From: Cheilinus undulatus | Taxonomy: Eukaryota > Chordata > Actinopteri > Labriformes > Labridae | Length of the DNA stretch: 64,000 bases | Direction of reading: 5' to 3' | Assembly: GCF_018320785.1 (NCBI RefSeq) | Contig: NC_054866.1 | Span: 36,061,000 to 36,124,999, forward strand | Notes under the pieces: generated by a model | What the model was told of the DNA's origin: nothing | Database searches by the model: none | What the model saw: only the letters and a program-made list of their open reading frames with translations | Shown here: piece by piece, positions 61,363 to 64,000 of the stretch | Layout: each line of letters starts with the position of its first letter | Numbering within the stretch: the first letter of the stretch is position 1 | Made by a program: the position numbers and the translations under genes

Positions 61363-61986
61363 TTACAAGTTTTCCTTGAGCCATTTGATATAATTGTCCG
61401 TCATGAGGCGTGCAATCATGAAGTCGGTTGGCCACACAGTGAACATTAGCCCTCCATGAAATCCTTTGTCATAGTGTTCATGTGTCACCTCTACACCAGC
61501 AGCACGGAGCCGTGTGACATACATGATCCCATCATCTCGTAGAACATCATATTCACATGTCAGAATGTAGGTCTTAGGCAGAGAGTGTAAGTCCTTGTCT
61601 GGAACCAGCAGGGGTGACGCCCTGGGGTCAGCTAGGGATCGAGACGGTCCGTCCATCCCAGCATCCTCCCTGACTCCCTGCAACACAGCGGGAGCACTGT
61701 AGTTGTACTTTCCATGATAGGCTTCTGGTAGAAAGGCGCTCCAGTTGACAAACTTCAGCAGATTGGAAGACACTGGGTTGTTGTGAGTGTTATCCATCAT
61801 GGCTCTGAAAAAGGCTTTGTCGCTGGTAAAATACTCACTCCAGAAGCGCACCATGAGGGTGCGTGGCAGAATAGGCATGTGTTGATTCTGCTGATAGGAA
61901 GGTGTGTTAAGATCCAGTGCCTGCAGTACAGGGTAGATAAGTGCTTGTGCCTTCAACATCACCTGCTGCCCAGGCTCTTTTTGTAA
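61363..61986 (-). CDS. aadac: Arylacetamide deacetylase, last coding exon (partial gene)
   Basis: Microsomal serine esterase of the hormone-sensitive-lipase family; the mammalian enzyme is a type II ER membrane protein that hydrolyses acyl-amide and ester substrates. The exon opens after an acceptor (ctgtctgtcttcacag on the minus strand) in phase 0 and encodes 207 residues plus stop. It contains the catalytic aspartate (CEYDVLRDDG, D147 of the exon) and histidine (GFHGG, H177), glycosylation sequons at N81 and N95, and ends IKWLKENL. Stretches such as SLIYP-like ALIYPVLQ, LMVRFWSEYFT and FVNWS agree with AADAC better than with NCEH1. The HGGG and GDSAG motifs and the membrane anchor belong to upstream exons beyond the window or in unrecognised sequence. 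SUCNR1 is also its neighbour in mammals. Confidence 0.88.
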   Translation of the reverse strand, partial: LQKEPGQQVMLKAQALIYPVLQALDLNTPSYQQNQHMPILPRTLMVRFWSEYFTSDKAFFRAMMDNTHNNPVSSNLLKFVNWSAFLPEAYHGKYNYSAPAVLQGVREDAGMDGPSRSLADPRASPLLVPDKDLHSLPKTYILTCEYDVLRDDGIMYVTRLRAAGVEVTHEHYDKGFHGGLMFTVWPTDFMIARLMTDNYIKWLKENL

Positions 61987-62805
61987 CTGTGAAGACAGAC
62001 AGAGGGGGATCAGCATGTTTAGGATTAAATATGTTGAAAAGAAAGTATTCCTGAAAAAGACTAGACTTGGCCTGAAAATGTTTTAGACATAAACCAGCTT
62101 CATCTGATTACTGTTGTCATGGTTGTACAGGAAATACAGCATCACCCACAATGTTCTGGATTTACTCTGTCTCATCAATGAACTACTGAACATTTATTTG
62201 GTTAAATTAAACCCAGCAATAATGCTAAGAAACAACATGTGTGTCTCTGTGAATATAAGAGTGATGAGTCATAAAAAGGCCTTATTTCAAAACCATGTAT
62301 GAAATAAAACTAAACTGACCTGTCCCCCAAACAAGCCTGGATAAACAAGCCTACATGAAACCATCTCTTCCCATAGTTTCTGTTTCCTTTTAAGCAATGC
62401 AGGTAGATCATGTAGGGGGGTGCTTACAACAAAATGTACAAGGTAGAACAATATCTTTATCGAGGTAGTAATTAGTAGTAAGTACAAGAAGAATTCGTCA
62501 GTTCCCTTTCTCTGTATTTGCAAAAACAAATATATATTGACTCCAATGGTAGTAATGTGGCTTCTTCTGATAATATCTGTAGATACTGAGAAAGGGAAGG
62601 AGACATCCATGTCCCGAAGGGTGGATTGTTAGTAATGTGGAAAATGGACAGGTCCCGTTGCACAGAGCAGCCCTAGGCCAACCTAACTGTCACCTAGGAA
62701 GCTACAATCAAAAAAGAAATTCAGGCCTTTTTTAGATGTTACACATTTAAATAATTAATAAACATTGATAAATTAAAATGTATCTTGTTAAATCATTTAT
62801 ATATA
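61987..62805. other. Presumed aadac intron sequence
   Basis: Non-coding sequence upstream of the last aadac exon. A minus-strand frame at 62287-62610 ends in a donor-like ggacag|gtcagt, but its translation lacks the GDSAGG block expected of the preceding exon. Confidence 0.5.
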
Positions 62806-63595
62806 CAGTCATGGGCGAATGTATTGGCACCCCTGGAATTTTTCCAGAAAATATACCATTTCTCCCAAAAATTGTTGCAATAACAAATTTTTTTGGTATC
62901 CACATGTTTATTTCATTTATGTGCATTGGAACAACACAAAAAATCTGATGAAAAAAGAAAAATTGACATAATTTTACACAAAACTCAAAAAATTGGGCCG
63001 GACAAAATTATTGGCACCCTTTTAAAACTGTGGGTAAATCATTTTATTTAAACTCACCTGTGGCAGTAACAGGTGCTGGCAATCTAGAAATCACACCTGA
63101 AGCCAGTAAGAATGTATAAAAGTTGACTCAACCTTTGTGTTGTGTGCCTGTGTGTGTCACACCAAGCATGGAGAAGAGAAAGAAGAGCTGAGAATCATCT
63201 GAGGATTTAGGAAGCAAAATTGTGGAAAAATATGAACAATCTCAAGATTTCAAGACCATCTCCAGAGATCTTGAAATTCCTTTGTCCACTGTGCATAATA
63301 AAATCAAGGAGTTTATAACCCATGAAACTGTGGCTAATCTCCCTGGACGTGGACAGAAGAATGCAACGCAGGATAGTTGGAATGGTGGATAAACATCCTC
63401 AGTCGACTTCCACACAAATTCAGACTGTCCTGCAGATTCAGGGTGCAAAAGTGTCAGCTCAGACCATATGTCATAATCTGAATGAGTTGAAGCACTATGG
63501 CAGGAGACCGTGGAGAACCCCACTGCTGACAAAGAGACATAAAAAAGCCAGACTGGAGATTGCAAAAATGTACCTGAGTAAGCCTTAATCCTTTT
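62806..63595 (+). mobile_element. Tc1-like transposon, 3' truncated
   Basis: The left end begins ta|cagtcatgggcgaatgtatt and contains two direct copies of a 'ttggcaccc' motif about 190 bp apart (62823 and 63011), an IR/DR-type arm. A transposase follows. The start near 63168 is frameshifted, then DFKTISRDLEIPLSTVHNK and NLPGRGQK are readable, and a second frame to 63588 holds the rest of the DNA-binding part and the beginning of the catalytic domain. The element stops near 63595 with no right terminus. It probably lies in an aadac intron. Confidence 0.85.
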
Positions 63596-64000
63596 GGAAG
63601 AACATTTTGTAGGGGAAATTTTTTACCAGCCAGGCAGAAACTTTACTAGCCAACCAAATAAAAATTGCTTTTAAGTGTTGTAATTTACTCTCAGTATTAT
63701 TTAACATGTCATTTGGGTCTTGTATGCGATTCTCAATCAATATTTTAATAGGATGCACTAATACTAGCAATAATGCATGCTAAAAGAGACAAAATGTGAG
63801 TAAAAAGACCCTTATTATGTGCAGAACAACAAATGAACTTGCTTCTGTCGATTCTTGTTTTAATAACTCCACAATTCCAACCCTCTTTTATCTGGGCTAG
63901 GCAAAATGACTCAAGGGATACTCTGGCAGAGTTACTTTAAATTTTATTTTTGGTTTATCATTCATTTATTATTATATTTTTCTTATAAGTTTAGTTTTCT
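63596..64000. other. Non-coding to window end, nothing recognised
   Basis: AT-rich. No aadac exon with the HGGG or GDSAGG motif is visible on the minus strand. Confidence 0.4.

Noticed and set aside
61363..61986. Exon as NCEH1
   Set aside because: NCEH1 is similar in the CE-DVLRDDGIMY region, but the first two thirds (LMVRFWSEYF, KFVNWS) and the C-terminal KWLKENL fit AADAC better, as does the neighbourhood with sucnr1.
62287..62610. Penultimate aadac exon
   Set aside because: There is a donor-like end, but the translation lacks the GDSAGG nucleophile block and other family motifs.

Overview
This window looks like chromosomal DNA of a ray-finned fish, probably a percomorph teleost. The evidence is AT-rich vertebrate-style sequence with only two recognisable protein-coding genes. 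It carries spliced genes with GT-AG introns, CA/GT and CT microsatellites, and a dense mix of fish-type transposons: Tc1-like elements, several hAT families, L2/CR1/Rex-type LINEs and tRNA-derived SINEs. The species cannot be named from the sequence alone.

Genes: sucnr1 (succinate receptor, a class A GPCR) lies on the + strand at 53830-54986. It has a start codon alone at the end of one exon and the remaining 316 codons in the next. The last coding exon of an arylacetamide deacetylase (aadac) gene lies on the - strand at 61363-61986; its upstream exons, including the catalytic serine motif, are not in the window. AADAC and SUCNR1 are neighbours in mammals (human 3q25), followed by MBNL1, so this looks like a conserved block. 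Here the two genes converge (3' ends facing), whereas in human they point the same way. A CT/GA-rich, locally GC-rich segment near 12.1-12.6 kb has a good minus-strand splice donor and may be an untranslated first exon of a further gene running left out of the window. MBNL1 would be the synteny-based guess, but no coding sequence confirms it.

Layout: 1-12 kb is non-coding with a degenerate minisatellite, hAT and SINE remnants, low-complexity tracts and a Tc1-derived MITE. 12-22 kb has the putative promoter/exon, a Tc1 remnant, a LINE tail beside a SINE, a non-autonomous DNA element and a second MITE copy. 22-27 kb is a pile-up of two broken LINEs in opposite orientations flanked by hAT-type pieces. 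30-34 kb holds a Tc1-like element with long inverted ends, then an L2 LINE interrupted by a hAT element. 36-42 kb holds three more hAT-type elements, one with a clean 8-bp target duplication. 43.6-45.3 kb is a near full-length but dead Tc1 element. 47-52 kb has a 348-bp duplication about 98% identical, a TTAA-flanked MITE and a SINE split by two insertions. 53.8-62 kb is the gene-bearing part. A truncated Tc1 element sits at 62.8-63.6 kb.

Functionally the two genes are not an operon or system: one senses extracellular succinate, the other is an ER-lumen esterase. I found no convincing undescribed biological system. The most informative observations are the rearranged aadac-sucnr1 synteny, the recent 348-bp duplication, the MITE family that keeps a transposase start, and the nested insertions.
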